IMG/VR virus record: IMGVR_UViG_3300047328_000044
Coordinates: 1-59,847 of that record
From: a virus
Length of the DNA stretch: 59,847 bases
Reading direction: 5' to 3' (one strand)
Shown: one piece after another, positions 58,732 to 59,847 of the stretch
How the letters are laid out: every line of letters begins with the position of its first letter
How positions within the stretch are numbered: the stretch's first letter is position 1
Made by a program: the position numbers and the translations under genes
Notes under the pieces: model-generated
The model's input: only the letters and a program-made list of their open reading frames with translations
Told to the model about the DNA's origin: nothing
Database searches by the model: none

Positions 58732-59534
58732 TGCCGAATTTCGTTTCGCCCGAGATCGCTGCGACGAAGTACGAGCATGGGTCGTACGCCCGCTATTCGC
58801 TCGCAAAGTGCCGGTGTTTTCCGTGCAAAGTTGCGAACGCGGATTACGTTCACAATATCGCCGAGCCGCGTCGCTTGCCGTACCGCGTTCGATTCGCTCG
58901 CATGACGCGCGAGTTCTGGGTGCAGCGTCTCGCCGACGGCGCGTGCGTTCTCAAGACTCCCGATCGTGCGGCCGCGTATCGGCGCCGAGACCAGCTCAAC
59001 GGGCCGTTCAAGAATCGTGACGATCGGGAGCGCGTGCCCGCGGCGAAGGCGAGGCGCCATATCCTCAAACTGAAAAAGACGGTCGGCACGCGCGTCATCG
59101 CGGCGCGCGCCGGCGTCTCGCGGAGCTGCATACAGCATATCCTTTCCGGCGAGTTCGCGACGCTTCGACGCGCGACGTCAGACGCGATCCTCGGCGTCGT
59201 CGCCGATACGGTTCCCGGGTCTTACGTCGATGCCAGTCCGACATGGAAGCTGATCGCGGAGATACTCGCGACCGGCAAGTCGCAGGCGTGGATCGCGCAG
59301 CAGCTCGGCGCGAAAAGCCGCGCGTTGCAGATCCGCAAGGGCGCTTGCCGTCGAAGCACGGCCAATCGCGTCCGCGAGCTGCACGCGCGTATCTTCGCGC
59401 CCCCGCCGGCGCCGCCGACACCGCCGACACCGCAGCGTAAACTTGCCGACGCGCTTCGGCGGATGGACGTCGACGAGTTTGCGACGCGTCTTTCGCGTCT
59501 CGGCGATCTTCGTCGCGACGGCTCGTCTCAGTGA
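58731..59534 (+). CDS. Helix-turn-helix protein with CRCxxC head
   Basis: 267 aa from ATG 58731. ARYSLAKCRCFPCKVANADY at the N-terminus is a Cys cluster known in high-GC phage proteins. GTRVIAARAGVSRSCIQHILSG is a helix-turn-helix at about 125-145, and SQAWIAQQLGAKSRALQIRKG a second. The C-terminus is Pro-rich then helical. Likely a regulator. Confidence 0.65.
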   Translation: MPNFVSPEIAATKYEHGSYARYSLAKCRCFPCKVANADYVHNIAEPRRLPYRVRFARMTREFWVQRLADGACVLKTPDRAAAYRRRDQLNGPFKNRDDRERVPAAKARRHILKLKKTVGTRVIAARAGVSRSCIQHILSGEFATLRRATSDAILGVVADTVPGSYVDASPTWKLIAEILATGKSQAWIAQQLGAKSRALQIRKGACRRSTANRVRELHARIFAPPPAPPTPPTPQRKLADALRRMDVDEFATRLSRLGDLRRDGSSQ

Positions 59535-59764
59535 ACGAACAGTCCACCATTCACTCGCTAATCGAAAGGCATCGTGAAAACATGAAATGCAAAGCGTGCG
59601 GCGCCGGGCCGTTCAACGGACCCTATCGAGTCGGCGAGCATCGCCGCGAGGCGCATCCCGAGATGGTGAAGCGCGAACTGCGCAAGAAGCGCGCGGGTTC
59701 GTCGCGAGCGCGCTCCGCTGCCCCCCCCCGGAATCTGAGCATGACGCGGAGACCGAGCTTGTGA
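59531..59764 (+). CDS. 5' part of the join-spanning zinc-finger protein (frame broken by nine-C run)
   Basis: GTG 59531 overlaps the previous stop. MKCKACGAGPFNGPYRVGE followed by HRREAH is a C2H2-like finger. In this copy nine C shift the frame and end it at 59764; in the left copy ten C keep it open to base 230. The real product is probably 112 aa. Confidence 0.65.
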   Translation: MNEQSTIHSLIERHRENMKCKACGAGPFNGPYRVGEHRREAHPEMVKRELRKKRAGSSRARSAAPPRNLSMTRRPSL

Positions 59765-59847
59765 TCGCGTCGAGTCGCGTCTTCGAAGACGCCGCGCTCG
59801 ACGTTGGGACCAACGGCCGCGTCCTCGCGTACCTCACCGCTCGCTAC
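59640..59847. repeat. Terminal direct repeat, right copy
   Basis: 208 bases equal to 1-209 apart from one missing C. See the left copy. Confidence 0.95.

Overview
The window is one GC-rich temperate tailed phage of the siphovirus type. It has HK97-style head genes, a tape-measure protein and no tail sheath. A serine/threonine-poor, GTG/TTG-rich start-codon habit and AGGAGG ribosome sites point to a high-GC bacterial host, but I cannot name it. The first 209 bases recur at 59640-59847 with one C fewer in a C-run. The contig is therefore effectively a closed circle of about 59.64 kb, and one gene (59531 through the join to 230) spans the join. Nearly all genes lie on the plus strand and overlap by 1-4 bases (ATGA, GTGA, TAGTG), so they look translationally coupled.

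Layout. (1) 1-10.1 kb: accessory and DNA-processing genes. These are a DUF5131 (Gp37/Gp68) protein, a RuvC-like resolvase, a DnaQ-like exonuclease, a HerA-type ATPase, a run of small coiled-coil and zinc-ribbon proteins with repeated gene junctions, a short Cas7/RAMP-like protein beside a small helical protein, a ribbon-helix-helix regulator with a leaderless promoter, and a ParB-like protein. (2) 10.1-25.5 kb: packaging and head. This holds small and large terminase, portal, a J-domain/zinc protein, microproteins, a protease/scaffold, decoration protein, major capsid protein, connectors and an Mu F-like protein. (3) 25.5-41.3 kb: tail. This holds the tube protein, a tail chaperone with a -1 frameshift signal, the tape measure (1479 aa), and a 3126-aa tail/receptor protein with eight Fn3-like domains and several carbohydrate-binding-like modules. 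(4) 41.4-46.5 kb: a GH26-like lipoprotein glycosidase and the lysis region (amidase-like and transglycosylase-like enzymes, holin candidates). (5) 46.5-50.3 kb: lysogeny. attP is made from the 3' half of a tRNA-Asn, followed by the integrase, a superinfection-immunity protein, two XRE regulators, overlapping divergent promoters and a cro-like gene. (6) 50.3-59.8 kb: early region. It has an excisionase-like gene, a pentapeptide-repeat protein, a KTSC protein, Bet/RecT, a replication initiator carrying an iteron array (probable origin), a DnaB-like helicase, an HNH nuclease and many zinc microproteins.

How it fits together. The divergent promoters at about 49.5 kb look like the lysis/lysogeny switch. 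The repressor transcript reads left, with the immunity genes further along the same strand, and the cro-like transcript reads right through Bet, the origin, the helicase and, across the circular join, into the 0-10 kb genes. Late genes probably use additional start points: a GGACAC motif followed by a hairpin lies upstream of six late transcription blocks, 46-48 nt before ATG in four of them. The most unusual items are the Cas7-like mini-gene, the palindromes shared between 8.1 kb and 58.3 kb, the iteron origin, the GH26 lipoprotein, and the stand-alone copy of the tail Fn3-like domain.
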